From NCBI GenBank assembly GCA_049603715.1, contig JBMYSW010000016.1, positions 15,406-79,405 on the forward strand: a stretch of 64,000 nucleotides of DNA, given 5' to 3'. The position numbers and the translations under genes were made by a program. Positions 26,708-36,109 of the stretch are shown in pieces. A model generated the notes under the pieces. It saw only the letters and a list, made by a program, of their open reading frames with translations, was not told where the DNA came from and did no database searches. Each line of letters begins with the position of its first letter. Within the stretch, counting starts at the first letter, position 1. This DNA comes from Pontibacterium sp049603715 (lineage in GTDB: Bacteria > Pseudomonadota > Gammaproteobacteria > Pseudomonadales > Balneatricaceae).

Positions 26708-28864
26708 ATGTCTGAACAAAAATGTCCCTTCATGCACGGCAGTATGACAGAAGCGGGTAACACCAACATGAGCTGGTGGCCTAAAGCTTTGAACCTCGAC
26801 ATCTTGCATCAGTTCGACAGCAAAACTAACCCAATGACCGAAGGCTTTGACTACCAAGAAGCGGTCAAAACCCTCGACTTTAAAGCCCTTCGCGAAGACC
26901 TACTCGCCCTAATGACCGACAGCCAAGACTGGTGGCCAGCCGACTGGGGGCACTATGGCGGCTTAATGATTCGTATGACTTGGCACTCAGCCGGTACGTA
27001 TCGTGTATCAGACGGTCGCGGTGGCGCTAGCTCGGGCACCCAACGATTCGCGCCACTTAACTCGTGGCCCGATAACGCCAACCTTGATAAAGCGCGTCGT
27101 TTACTTTGGCCGATTAAAAAGAAATACGGCAACAAACTGAGCTGGGCCGACCTTATCGCTTACGCTGGCACCATTGCCTATGAGTCCATGGGCTTAAAAA
27201 CCTACGGCTTTGCTTTTGGTCGCGAAGACGTATGGCACCCCGAAAAAGACATTTACTGGGGTTCTGAGAAAGAATGGTTAGCGCCAACGGGCAGCGAAGG
27301 CAGCCGTTACTCTGGCGAGCGTGACCTCGAAAACCCATTGGCTTCGGTCATGATGGGCCTTATTTACGTTAACCCAGAAGGGGTGGACGGCAAGCCGGAC
27401 CCACAAAAAACCGCCAACGATGTCCGAGTGACGTTTGCACGTATGGCCATGAACGATGAAGAGACCGTTGCGCTAACAGCGGGTGGCCACACCGTAGGTA
27501 AAACCCATGGTAACGGCAAAGCCGAACACTTAGGTGCTGACCCAGAGGGCGGCGAACTGGAAGATCAAGGCTTTGGCTGGCTGAACAAGCAAGGTCGAGG
27601 CGTAGGCCGCGACACCGTAACCAGTGGCTTAGAAGGCGCATGGACAACCAACCCAACTCAGTGGGATAACGGCTACTTTGATATGTTGTTAAATCACGAA
27701 TGGGAATCGCGCAAAAGCCCAGCGGGTGCATGGCAGTGGGAGCCTATTGACCTAGATGAAGACGGCTACCCAGCCGACGTAGAAGGCACGAGCGACCAGC
27801 ACACGCGCATTATGATGACCGACGCCGATATGGCGATGAAAGTTGATCCGATTTACCGCGAAATTTCGGAGCGCTTTTATAAAGACCCAGAATACTTCTC
27901 TGAAGTATTCGCACGCGCATGGTTCAAATTGACCCACCGCGATATGGGGCCAAAAGCACGTTATATCGGCCCCGATGTGCCTGCAGAAGACTTGCTATGG
28001 CAAGACCCTGTACCAGCAGGCAGCAGCGATTACGACATCAACGCCTTACGTGCCAAAATTGAAGCGGCTGACTTGTCTATCAGCGACAGGGTGGCTACCG
28101 CATGGGACAGTGCACGTACCTACCGCGACTCCGACAAACGTGGCGGTGCCAACGGCGCGCGTATTCGCCTTGCGCCACAAAAAGATTGGGTAGGCAACGA
28201 GCCTGAACGCCTAGCCAAGGTGCTGAGCGTGCTAGAACCAATCGCAGAAAGCGAAGGCGCGAGCATTGCCGATACCCTTGTGTTGGCTGGCAACATGGCC
28301 ATTGAGCAAGCGGCAAAGGCGGCAGGTTTTACTACTAGTGTGCCTTTCTTGCCGGGCCGTGGCGATACCACCGACGAGCTGACCGATGCAGAGTCGTTTG
28401 CCGACCTAGAGCCGCTGCACGATGGCTACCGTAACTGGCAAAAAGACAGCTACGTGGTGATGCCTGAGGAAATGATGCTCGATCGTACCCAGCTTATGGG
28501 CCTAACCGCACCCGAGATGACCGTACTGGTGGGTGGTATGCGAGTGCTTGGTGCTAACTACGGTGGCAACAAAGCCGGCGTATTTACCGATCGTGAAGGT
28601 GTGCTTAGCAACGACTTTTTCGTCAACCTAACCGACATGAACTTTGAGTGGAAACCAACGGGCAAAAACTCCTACAACATCTGCGAGCGCAGCTCAGGCG
28701 ATGTGAAATGGACAGCCACCCGTGTGGATTTGGTGTTTGGCTCAAACTCCATCTTGCGCTCATACGCAGAGGTGTACGCCCAAGACGACAACCAAGAAAA
28801 GTTTGTAAAAGACTTTGTCGCCGCTTGGACAAAGGTAATGAATGCTGATCGGTTTGATATTTAA
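26708..28864 (+). CDS. katG: Catalase-peroxidase KatG
   Basis: 718 residues, typical KatG length, with two peroxidase-like halves. The distal haem triad is R89, W92, H93 in MTWHSAGTYR; the proximal His lies in LTAGGHTVGKTHG. It removes hydrogen peroxide using haem, with catalase and peroxidase activity. There is no signal peptide, so it is cytoplasmic. GGAG precedes the ATG and a strong terminator follows, so it is a single-gene unit. Confidence 0.97.
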   Translation: MSEQKCPFMHGSMTEAGNTNMSWWPKALNLDILHQFDSKTNPMTEGFDYQEAVKTLDFKALREDLLALMTDSQDWWPADWGHYGGLMIRMTWHSAGTYRVSDGRGGASSGTQRFAPLNSWPDNANLDKARRLLWPIKKKYGNKLSWADLIAYAGTIAYESMGLKTYGFAFGREDVWHPEKDIYWGSEKEWLAPTGSEGSRYSGERDLENPLASVMMGLIYVNPEGVDGKPDPQKTANDVRVTFARMAMNDEETVALTAGGHTVGKTHGNGKAEHLGADPEGGELEDQGFGWLNKQGRGVGRDTVTSGLEGAWTTNPTQWDNGYFDMLLNHEWESRKSPAGAWQWEPIDLDEDGYPADVEGTSDQHTRIMMTDADMAMKVDPIYREISERFYKDPEYFSEVFARAWFKLTHRDMGPKARYIGPDVPAEDLLWQDPVPAGSSDYDINALRAKIEAADLSISDRVATAWDSARTYRDSDKRGGANGARIRLAPQKDWVGNEPERLAKVLSVLEPIAESEGASIADTLVLAGNMAIEQAAKAAGFTTSVPFLPGRGDTTDELTDAESFADLEPLHDGYRNWQKDSYVVMPEEMMLDRTQLMGLTAPEMTVLVGGMRVLGANYGGNKAGVFTDREGVLSNDFFVNLTDMNFEWKPTGKNSYNICERSSGDVKWTATRVDLVFGSNSILRSYAEVYAQDDNQEKFVKDFVAAWTKVMNADRFDI

Positions 28865-28891
28865 GTCAACCTAACTATAGGCAAATAGTAA

Positions 28892-28925
28892 AACACCCCG
28901 TATTGGAAAGTACGGGGTGTTTTTG
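28892..28925 (+). terminator. Terminator of katG
   Basis: Perfect 11-base stem AACACCCCGTA / TACGGGGTGTT with an eight-base loop and a T-rich tail. Confidence 0.92.
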
Positions 28926-29022
28926 TTTGGGGGAATGGTAAGGAGGGGGAGTCTGTACCTATGCATCCCCACGCTGGAGTCCGGGTAAAAGGAAAAGCTT
29001 ACGCTGTTCGAAGAGCAAAAGG

Positions 29023-29604
29023 CTACCAGCTCATTTTGTAATCAAAGTGCTCGTCATAACGGGCAACATAATCATCGTCGGCTAACGGTAAATGACAGCT
29101 ACGACAGCCGCTAAAGTCACTGGTGGCCGCAGTCACCCCATCGCCCATGTAGGCTGAATAAATCCAGTCGCCATTATCAATGGTGCCAGCGGGCTGCATG
29201 GCACCTAGGCCTTCGCCTTTGGCCATCACAAAGACCTTCGCTAAATCAGCTTTTTTAAACCGGCCCATGGCATCGGTAATAGGCTTGCCGTCGGCACCTT
29301 TTTGGGCGTTGTATATCTCCATAACGGATACCGTACCCGAAGGGAATGCCTCGCCTTGCTCGGCCATTAAACCCGTTTTGTTAATGTAAATTTCGCGGAC
29401 ATGCCCTGACGACTTGTCGATGGTCGACACGAACTTAGGCCAAGACTTGTAGCCTGCGGGAACGGGCATTTCGCCATCCATCGTGGCTTCCATACTCATG
29501 GTGTCGTCAGGTGTCATGCTGTTACAGCCGTAAAGGCCAAGTGCGAGGGTACTAACTAGTGCGGGAACGAATAGAGCTTTGGGAGAGCGTTTAAATAATT
29601 GCAT
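29023..29604 (-). CDS. Lipoprotein cytochrome P460 family protein
   Basis: 193 residues with a lipoprotein signal (LALGLYGC, Cys near 27), an acidic Met-rich linker, and a P460-type domain (VPAGYKSWPKFVSTID; FVMAKGEG) ending in the haem-attachment CRSCH (near 173). P460 cytochromes use a Lys-crosslinked haem to oxidise hydroxylamine or handle NO; many relatives of this size have no known reaction. Probably anchored to the outer membrane and facing the periplasm. Confidence 0.85.
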   Translation of the reverse strand: MQLFKRSPKALFVPALVSTLALGLYGCNSMTPDDTMSMEATMDGEMPVPAGYKSWPKFVSTIDKSSGHVREIYINKTGLMAEQGEAFPSGTVSVMEIYNAQKGADGKPITDAMGRFKKADLAKVFVMAKGEGLGAMQPAGTIDNGDWIYSAYMGDGVTAATSDFSGCRSCHLPLADDDYVARYDEHFDYKMSW

Positions 29605-30058
29605 CGTTTTTTCCTTCTGTTTTTGAGTACCTGTCTTTGATACGAAAGAAAAACGCGCGCTAGATTGTGGTTTGGTTTTTAGTGCAGAGTTTAATAAGGT
29701 TAAAGTACCAATTAAAAACAGAGCGAAAATTAATACCCTAATGATTAATGCGTATTAAATGAGCGGTTGATAAAATGGTGTTTAATTTATCCATGTTTTT
29801 AGGTCTATGTTTTTATTCAATAGTTTTTAGCTAGTACAAAAATTAAGAATTAAAAGGCTAGGTTGAGGGAGTATTTTTAAAAATAAATTCTTTAATTTTA
29901 TAAAAATGGCCTTATGGGCACTTAATACCACAATGGTTGAGGCTCTAATGAGCTAGCTGGGTTTGCATGCAGTCAGCAATGTCGAGCCAAAATAAGATTG
30001 AGGTCTGCTCGTGGACAAAAGTCCACACATGAGTTAATTTAGGAATAGGGAGAAACGG
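29605..30058. other. AT-rich intergenic region
   Basis: About 450 bases without a credible gene, strongly AT-rich from 29690 to 29930. It must hold the promoter of the P460 gene on the left and of the HicA-like pair on the right. I see no array, tRNA or strong hairpin. Confidence 0.5.
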
Positions 30059-30361
30059 ATGTCGCCCAAGAAACACCCCAACAAGGCTATTCGGGATGCG
30101 ATCGCTGAAGCCGTGGCGAGTGGCTGGAATTTGGTTGAGGCAGGGGGCTCTGCTCATTGCTTTTGTCGATTACGATGCGGTATTCCAGAGCACTCTGATC
30201 ACATGATGAGCGTGTGGAGTACCCCAAAAAATCCAGAGAATCACGCAAGGCAGATTCTCCGCAAAGTACGCCAATGCCAGCCAAATAGGGATGGTACGAA
30301 CATGCTAAATAAGCTGCTCAATAAGCAATCACGTCTAAAAAAATCGGGAGAGCCAACATGA
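30059..30361 (+). CDS. Small HicA-like protein, first of a two-gene unit
   Basis: 100 residues. The core KHPNKAIRDAIAEAVASGW, then a His-containing strand (AGGSAHCFCRL) and VWSTPKNPENHARQILRKV, resembles a small family with a HicA-like (dsRBD-type) fold that is often found next to a DNA-binding partner. Its last codons overlap the next gene (ATGA at 30358). A toxin role is inferred from fold and pairing, not shown by catalytic residues. Confidence 0.6.
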   Translation: MSPKKHPNKAIRDAIAEAVASGWNLVEAGGSAHCFCRLRCGIPEHSDHMMSVWSTPKNPENHARQILRKVRQCQPNRDGTNMLNKLLNKQSRLKKSGEPT

Positions 30362-30855
30362 ACTACGCTTTTACCCTAGTGCTCAACGGCGCATCGCCCG
30401 ATACGTCAGATTTTGAAGATAACCTATTCGAAGCTGGCTGCGACGATGCGCTGGTTTGTTTTTGTGGCAGCACACCCTATTTAGAGTTCGACCGCGAAGC
30501 AGACTCTGCAGTAACGGCTATCAGCACCGCCATAGAGGCCGTTCAGTCTGCGGGGTATCGGGTAGTTTCTATCGAACAAGCTGGGTTTGTTACTTTAACC
30601 GCTGCAGCCAAACTGGCCGATATCAACAAGCAGACCTTAAACAACTACACCAAAGGCATTCGTGGAGCGGGCGATTTTCCTGCGCCGCGCTATGGCCTGC
30701 AAAGCGGTACGCCGCTTTATTACTGGCCACAAATTGCAAACTGGCTGGTGGCGCAAGGAAAGGTTGAGCCTTTGGTGGCGGAAATTGCAGGGGCTGCAGT
30801 GGAGCTCACTCGCAAACTTGAGGACGATCAGGGTGTGCTAGCTGCTGCGTTGTGA
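30358..30855 (+). CDS. HTH-containing partner of the HicA-like protein
   Basis: 165 residues: an N-terminal alpha/beta domain (FTLVLNGAS; FEAGCDDALVCF), then a helix-turn-helix of MerR/excisionase style (VTLTAAAKLADINKQTLNNY) and GDFPAPRYGLQSGTPLYYW, which resembles the wing of such domains. The pairing with the upstream small gene is one I recognise as recurrent. An antitoxin-like or repressor role is an inference. Confidence 0.6.
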   Translation: MNYAFTLVLNGASPDTSDFEDNLFEAGCDDALVCFCGSTPYLEFDREADSAVTAISTAIEAVQSAGYRVVSIEQAGFVTLTAAAKLADINKQTLNNYTKGIRGAGDFPAPRYGLQSGTPLYYWPQIANWLVAQGKVEPLVAEIAGAAVELTRKLEDDQGVLAAAL

Positions 30856-31302
30856 GTGAAGCGGGGGGCTATACCAAAAAGTGCGCCTGGCGTTCAGTAT
30901 TGCAGCCTTGGTTCGAGGCAAGTTTGTTACCGAATAAATTCCTCTCCTGGCCTGACTATTCATGAGCGTTACATTTACTGCCTGAATACAGGGAGCGCTA
31001 CAGCTAAATTATCGCTATAGAAATATAGGCTGAGCGAAGTTATGAATATTCCTTAGCCGGTTTTTCTTTGGTTTTGTAGCGTCTTATTAGGTTAGGAAAT
31101 TCACGTATGATGTGTTTTACTATTGAGCAGAAATTTTACACAGGAAGGTGTACATGAGGGGCCAAGTCATTACTTGGCTAAGCACTCATGTTCTAGGGAT
31201 TGGGATGTTACGGCTATAATTTAGCTTCAAACGTTCGAGTATGTTGGGCTTGTAGGCTTAGTTGCTCTGATCAGATCGCCACCTTCTTTAAAATGACAGA
31301 AG
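30856..31302. promoter_or_regulatory. Upstream region of the cas operon with hairpin and -10 box
   Basis: Contains a two-tier hairpin: outer arms ACATGAG (31152-31158) and CTCATGT (31185-31191), inner arms GCCAAGT / ACTTGGC with a CATT loop (31161-31178). A consensus TATAAT lies at 31215-31220 with no strong -35. The hairpin could be an operator for a cas repressor or the end of a small RNA. No gene is seen. Confidence 0.5.
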
Positions 31303-34113
31303 GTGACCGTATTGCTCGCAACACACAACCTAGATAGCTTGTTTTGCTTTTGGGGTAAGGCAAAAAAGCCTCAAGAAGGTAAGCCTGACTTATTTCCACC
31401 ATATCACTGTCTTCCTTACCATTGTCTAGACGTTACCGCTGTTGCCGAGGTCTGGATTGATAAAAGCCCGTCACTCATCAAACAGTTTACCAAGCGGCTT
31501 GATTGTTCAGAGTCAGAAGCCAAAGCTTGGGTGCTGTTTTTTGTGGCCTTGCATGATCTCGGCAAGCACCTGCCGCAGTTTCAGCATAAAGCGCCGCACA
31601 TTCTAAAAGATATCAACCCGCTGCTCGGCAAATTAGGGTTTTCCGAAAACCAGATTCGTGGCTTTTATCATGGCCCAGCTGGGTATTGGTGGCTGGAGGA
31701 GCTTTTGTTCAAAAAAGAGAGCAATGGTAACGATCTGGATTTTGATGACTTTCTGGAAGATGACCGCTGGGATCTATGGAAGCATTGGATGGCCGCAGTG
31801 GCAGGGCATCATGGTGCGATTCCTACAGGCGGTGGCAGTTTCTCGCTACCGAGTGAAGTCACTACGCAAGCCGAGGAATCGGTAAAAGCTGCCATGTTGC
31901 TTTGGTTGGATGTATTGGCTGAGATATTTCTTCAGCCTGTCGGACTATCGCTTCAAAGTAACCCTCCGCAGCTGGTGCCGGATTCAATAAGTGGCCAGAT
32001 TAAGCAAGATAAGTGGGCGCAGAATTATCTTGCTGGGTTCTGTTCGGTAGCGGACTGGTTAGGTTCGTCGGAGCGATTCGACTATGACGATCAGCCCTGC
32101 AATACCTTGGAGCAGCTTCAGAGCTGGTATGAAAAGCGCAAGCCCATCGCTGAAAGAGCCCTGATCGACTGTGGACTGATTTCTCAGGTTCACCCCAGTC
32201 CCGATATCAACAAGCTAATTGGTGAAAACCGAGCGCCAAGACCATTACAGGCATTGGCTGCTGAGTTACCAGTGAGTCACGGCCTCACCATTGTAGAAGC
32301 CGCCACGGGTTCAGGTAAAACTGAACTGGCCTTGCTGCACGCGTGGCGATTGCTGGATGCTGGTTTAGCCGACAGTATTGTGTTTGCCTTGCCGACACAG
32401 GCCACCGCCAATGCCATGCTTGAGCGGTTGGAGCAGCTCGCCACTGTGTTGTTCGAAAACGCTCCCAATCTGATTTTGGCTCATGGTCGTGCCAACTATC
32501 AGGAGTCCTTTATTTCCCTCAAAGACGCAGCCCAACCGAAAACCGAGCAGGGTAGTGAAGAAGCTCTGGTGCAGTGTGCACAGTGGTTGGCGCAAAGTCG
32601 CAAGCGAGTATTTTTAGGGCAGATCGGTGTTTGTACGGTGGATCAGGTACTGGTGTCGGTATTACCGGTTCGCCATAACTTTGTGCGTGGCTTTGGGGTT
32701 GGGCGCAGCGTGCTGATTGTCGATGAAGTGCACGCCTACGATGCCTATATGTACGGCTTGCTGAGTGGAGTTTTGCAGCAGCAAAAACTCTCCGGTGGTA
32801 GTGCAATTTTGTTGTCGGCAACCTTGCCCAGTGGCCAAAAGCAGCAACTGGCTCAGGCTTGGGGTTACAACAAGCCCTTGCCAGACCAAACACCATACCC
32901 CTTGATTACCCAGATCGCTGATAACCAAAACAGGCCAGAGGCAAAGACGCTGGCTATCCCAGATGCGGATGATATAGACCCCGAGAGAATCCTCACGCTA
33001 TCGCTAGAGGTCTCGGCAGATTTGTTGCCTTCAGAATCGTTAAAACAGCAGATACAGAATGCTGTCGCCGCGGGTGCGCAAGTCTGTGTGATCTGCAATC
33101 TGGTGGATGTTGCCCAAGGTTTGTACTCGGAATTTCAGCAGCGTTTTACAGAGGCTGGATTAGCAGCTGATCAGCTCGATCTGTTTCATTCGCGTTTTAC
33201 CTTCCATGATCGGCAGCAGAAAGAACGAAAGGTCATCAGTACCTTTGGTCGTTCGAGTAAGCAGGAGTCGGAGCCGTTTAATTCTGCCAGAAAGCGTGGT
33301 CATTTATTAATCGCAACGCAAGTGGTGGAGCAGTCACTGGATATCTGTTTTGACTGGATGATTACTCAACTGTGCCCAGTCGACCTGCTGTTTCAACGAC
33401 TGGGGCGTCTTCACAGACATGCCGAAAACCACTTGCAACGACCTGCGCAATATCAGATACCTCAATGCACGGTTCTGGGATCGGACTCAGATAAGTTTGA
33501 TCTCCATGAGCTGATTTATGGCAACAGCCGAGTGCTTTGGCGTACACAAAAGCTCTTGGAAAATGCGAAGCAGCAGCACAAGGGTAAAGTGGCCTTTCCA
33601 GCAGCATATCGGGACTGGATTGAACCCGTGTACGACGAAGCACCAGTAGCGAATGAGCCAGAGTCTGTGACCGCAAGCTTCGACAGGTTCTTCTTTGAGT
33701 CAGAGGGGAGTCGCGGGACCGCTAATCAACTGATGTTCTCAGATATGAGCGAGCTAAAAGACAGCGATGGCAACGTTAGCCTCCTAACTCGCGACGGTGA
33801 GATGAGCCTGAATCTGGTGCCGTTCTACCTGAACCCGAACGGCGAGGAATGCTTGCTGGATGGCCAGGTACTATCAACGCCGGACGATAGCCGCTACTGG
33901 GAAGCGATTAACCTCAACACCGTTGCCGTACCGAAAAGCTGGGAACGTAAAGACCCATTGCTTAAAGAAACAAGTAAAGACGGATTGGTTAGGCTGGAGT
34001 TCGAGCCTGAATCAATAAAACCAGAAGCTCACTTTACTAGCCTGGGTAAAGCGATTACTTATCACTATTCAAACAACGGCGGTCTCCGCCGTGAGATCAA
34101 GGAGGAAAAATGA
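31303..34113 (+). CDS. cas3: Cas3 helicase-nuclease, type I-E
   Basis: 936 residues. An N-terminal HD nuclease domain (HCLDVTAVAEVW; HDLGKHLPQF; a later AGHHG) is fused to an SF2 helicase with Walker A ATGSGKTEL, DEVHAYDAY box, SATLP and QRLGRLHRH. It degrades DNA recruited by Cascade. The GTG start gives the frame; an ATG ten bases upstream is out of frame. The stop overlaps cse1 (ATGA). All active-site motifs look intact. Confidence 0.96.
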   Translation: MTVLLATHNLDSLFCFWGKAKKPQEGKPDLFPPYHCLPYHCLDVTAVAEVWIDKSPSLIKQFTKRLDCSESEAKAWVLFFVALHDLGKHLPQFQHKAPHILKDINPLLGKLGFSENQIRGFYHGPAGYWWLEELLFKKESNGNDLDFDDFLEDDRWDLWKHWMAAVAGHHGAIPTGGGSFSLPSEVTTQAEESVKAAMLLWLDVLAEIFLQPVGLSLQSNPPQLVPDSISGQIKQDKWAQNYLAGFCSVADWLGSSERFDYDDQPCNTLEQLQSWYEKRKPIAERALIDCGLISQVHPSPDINKLIGENRAPRPLQALAAELPVSHGLTIVEAATGSGKTELALLHAWRLLDAGLADSIVFALPTQATANAMLERLEQLATVLFENAPNLILAHGRANYQESFISLKDAAQPKTEQGSEEALVQCAQWLAQSRKRVFLGQIGVCTVDQVLVSVLPVRHNFVRGFGVGRSVLIVDEVHAYDAYMYGLLSGVLQQQKLSGGSAILLSATLPSGQKQQLAQAWGYNKPLPDQTPYPLITQIADNQNRPEAKTLAIPDADDIDPERILTLSLEVSADLLPSESLKQQIQNAVAAGAQVCVICNLVDVAQGLYSEFQQRFTEAGLAADQLDLFHSRFTFHDRQQKERKVISTFGRSSKQESEPFNSARKRGHLLIATQVVEQSLDICFDWMITQLCPVDLLFQRLGRLHRHAENHLQRPAQYQIPQCTVLGSDSDKFDLHELIYGNSRVLWRTQKLLENAKQQHKGKVAFPAAYRDWIEPVYDEAPVANEPESVTASFDRFFFESEGSRGTANQLMFSDMSELKDSDGNVSLLTRDGEMSLNLVPFYLNPNGEECLLDGQVLSTPDDSRYWEAINLNTVAVPKSWERKDPLLKETSKDGLVRLEFEPESIKPEAHFTSLGKAITYHYSNNGGLRREIKEEK

Positions 34114-35612
34114 ATCTGCTTAAAGACCCCTGGATTCCAATTCAGCAGTCTGGGATTCAGGAAAAAATCACATTGCAGCAGTTGTTGTGTGATGAGAAGG
34201 AAGGTGATCTCTGCCTACCCAGAGATGATATGGAAATGGCCTGCTTGCAGTTGCTGGTGGCCATCACTCAGGTGCTGTTTACGCCAGAAAACAAAAAGGC
34301 GCTGGTAGCAAGAGTGAAAACGCCGCTCACCGCTGCGGAGTTTCTGGCGGCGTGCGAGGGCAAAGAAGATTGGTTCGACCTTGAACATGAGAACACGCCG
34401 TTTATGCAGTTTCGAGGTGTCAAAGCTAAAGACACCACGCCTCTCGATAAGCTAATGGCAGGTCTTGCCGACGGTACTAGCAAGCCTTTTGTGAACCCAG
34501 AAGGCTTGGCTACTCAACTCTGTGGAGGTTGTGCGGCCATTGCCCTGTTTAATACCGCCAATAATTGCCCTGGCATGGGCGGGGGCTTTAAAGCCAGTTT
34601 GCGTGGCAGTACACCGATTACGGTGATGGTTCGACAGTCGAAATTACGCACGTCTATCTGGGTGAATCTGCTCACCAAAGAGAGTTGGCACAAAGCAGCG
34701 ATTACCAATTTTGAGCAAGCACCTAACTATGTTGATCTGGTCAAGGCTGGGGCTACCTTTGATGTGTCGGCGATGGGGGTACCACGAGGCTTACTCTGGC
34801 AGCCTGCGCATTTTGAATTGGTCAAGGCCGAATCCGAATGTGCTTGCAGTCTGTGTGGTTCGGTTGAGGCAGGTTTTGTAGGCTTCAAAAAAGAGAAGTT
34901 CAACTATACGGCTAACGGCCATTGGCCACATCCTTTGTCGTCTCGCACCTTTTCACTTAAGGGCGGGAAAAAAGAATTCAAAACGCCCTCCTTTACTACC
35001 ACTCAACCGACCTGGGTGCACTTGGGCAAGCTGTTGGCCACCTTGGATAAAGGCAAAGAAGGTTACGAGGCCGCGCCAGTTATCCAGCAATTGCGCGGTT
35101 GGAATATACCGGTTCGCACTGTGTTTATTGGAGGCTATCGCAATAATCAGGCGACGATTCTGGAACGTCGCCACGAGATGATCAGCTTGGCCGATAGATG
35201 GCCAGAACATGCCGATAAAATCGATGAGCTGGTGGTACAAGCGTTGGAATACAAAACTGCGTTGCGCCGCGGACTGTATCTTTTTTCTGAAGGTATCAAA
35301 GACAAGGTGCCGGGCAGTGGCGTGAATCGCTGTGCGGAATACGACGATCAGTTCTTTCAGCAGACCGAACAGCTGATTCGCCAGACGCTTTTAGAAGCTG
35401 ATTTTGATCACTTTCAGCACACCAAACTGGCCCTGCAATCTGAATTGCGCCGTGTGGTATTGGAGTTGTTTGCCGAAGCTACCGACCCGTATCAGCACGA
35501 TCCGAAAATGCTTAAGGCGTTGGCCGTGGCCAGAAAAATGCTGATTCACAAATACCTGAAGACCATCGAAATCCCTGTGAATACCCCAGAAGAGGAAGCC
35601 ATCAATGAATAA
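34110..35612 (+). CDS. casA: Cascade large subunit Cse1 (Cas8e)
   Basis: 500 residues beginning NLLKDPWIPIQ, the usual Cse1 N-terminus, with a Cys-rich zinc-like patch (CACSLCGSVEAGF, about 247-259). Cse1 recognises the PAM and recruits Cas3. It overlaps cas3 by four bases and cse2 by eight, as in a tightly coupled operon. Confidence 0.94.
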   Translation: MNLLKDPWIPIQQSGIQEKITLQQLLCDEKEGDLCLPRDDMEMACLQLLVAITQVLFTPENKKALVARVKTPLTAAEFLAACEGKEDWFDLEHENTPFMQFRGVKAKDTTPLDKLMAGLADGTSKPFVNPEGLATQLCGGCAAIALFNTANNCPGMGGGFKASLRGSTPITVMVRQSKLRTSIWVNLLTKESWHKAAITNFEQAPNYVDLVKAGATFDVSAMGVPRGLLWQPAHFELVKAESECACSLCGSVEAGFVGFKKEKFNYTANGHWPHPLSSRTFSLKGGKKEFKTPSFTTTQPTWVHLGKLLATLDKGKEGYEAAPVIQQLRGWNIPVRTVFIGGYRNNQATILERRHEMISLADRWPEHADKIDELVVQALEYKTALRRGLYLFSEGIKDKVPGSGVNRCAEYDDQFFQQTEQLIRQTLLEADFDHFQHTKLALQSELRRVVLELFAEATDPYQHDPKMLKALAVARKMLIHKYLKTIEIPVNTPEEEAINE

Positions 35613-36069
35613 CAAGGAAAAGCCCTTGCCAGATTTTCTGGCGATATACGAGCGCTATCAAAGTCTGACGCCAGGTCAACGTGCGGAACTTCGACGCTGC
35701 GCCAAACCGGAAGAGTTGTCGGAAGTACCTGCGTTTTATCGATTGGTTAGTAAAGAGTCCTCGATTTATGGTCAGCGCCAATTTGTCTTTTGCTTGCCGT
35801 TGTTAACCCATAAATCAGATGGCCCGTCGCTTGGACAGGCGTTAGGTAAACAAGCCGGGTTATCCGAAAAGCGCATGATGATGGTGTTGCGTTCAGAAGC
35901 ACCGAATGACCTGTTGCAACTGCGCCGTTTACTGGCCATGTGTAAGCCCTCTGTGGATATCGCTAAGGCAGGGAAGACCATTTTCTTCTGGAGCGAAACC
36001 AGCAAACGCAAACTGATTGAAGATTACTTTTTTAACCAAACCTCTGGCACTGCACAGCAAAGCGCTTAA
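35605..36069 (+). CDS. casB: Cascade small subunit Cse2
   Basis: 154 residues, mainly alpha-helical, with the LTPGQRAELRRCAKPEELSE start and LLQLRRLL segment typical of Cse2. Two copies of this subunit stabilise the crRNA-DNA hybrid in Cascade. The gene starts eight bases inside the end of cse1. Confidence 0.92.
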   Translation: MNNKEKPLPDFLAIYERYQSLTPGQRAELRRCAKPEELSEVPAFYRLVSKESSIYGQRQFVFCLPLLTHKSDGPSLGQALGKQAGLSEKRMMMVLRSEAPNDLLQLRRLLAMCKPSVDIAKAGKTIFFWSETSKRKLIEDYFFNQTSGTAQQSA

Positions 36070-36109
36070 GCCAATTGATGAGCGCGAGCTCAATATTAAG
36101 GACAACATG

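Noticed and set aside
31293..31302. ATG start for cas3
   Set aside because: Out of frame with the Cas3 protein; the GTG at 31303 opens the right frame.
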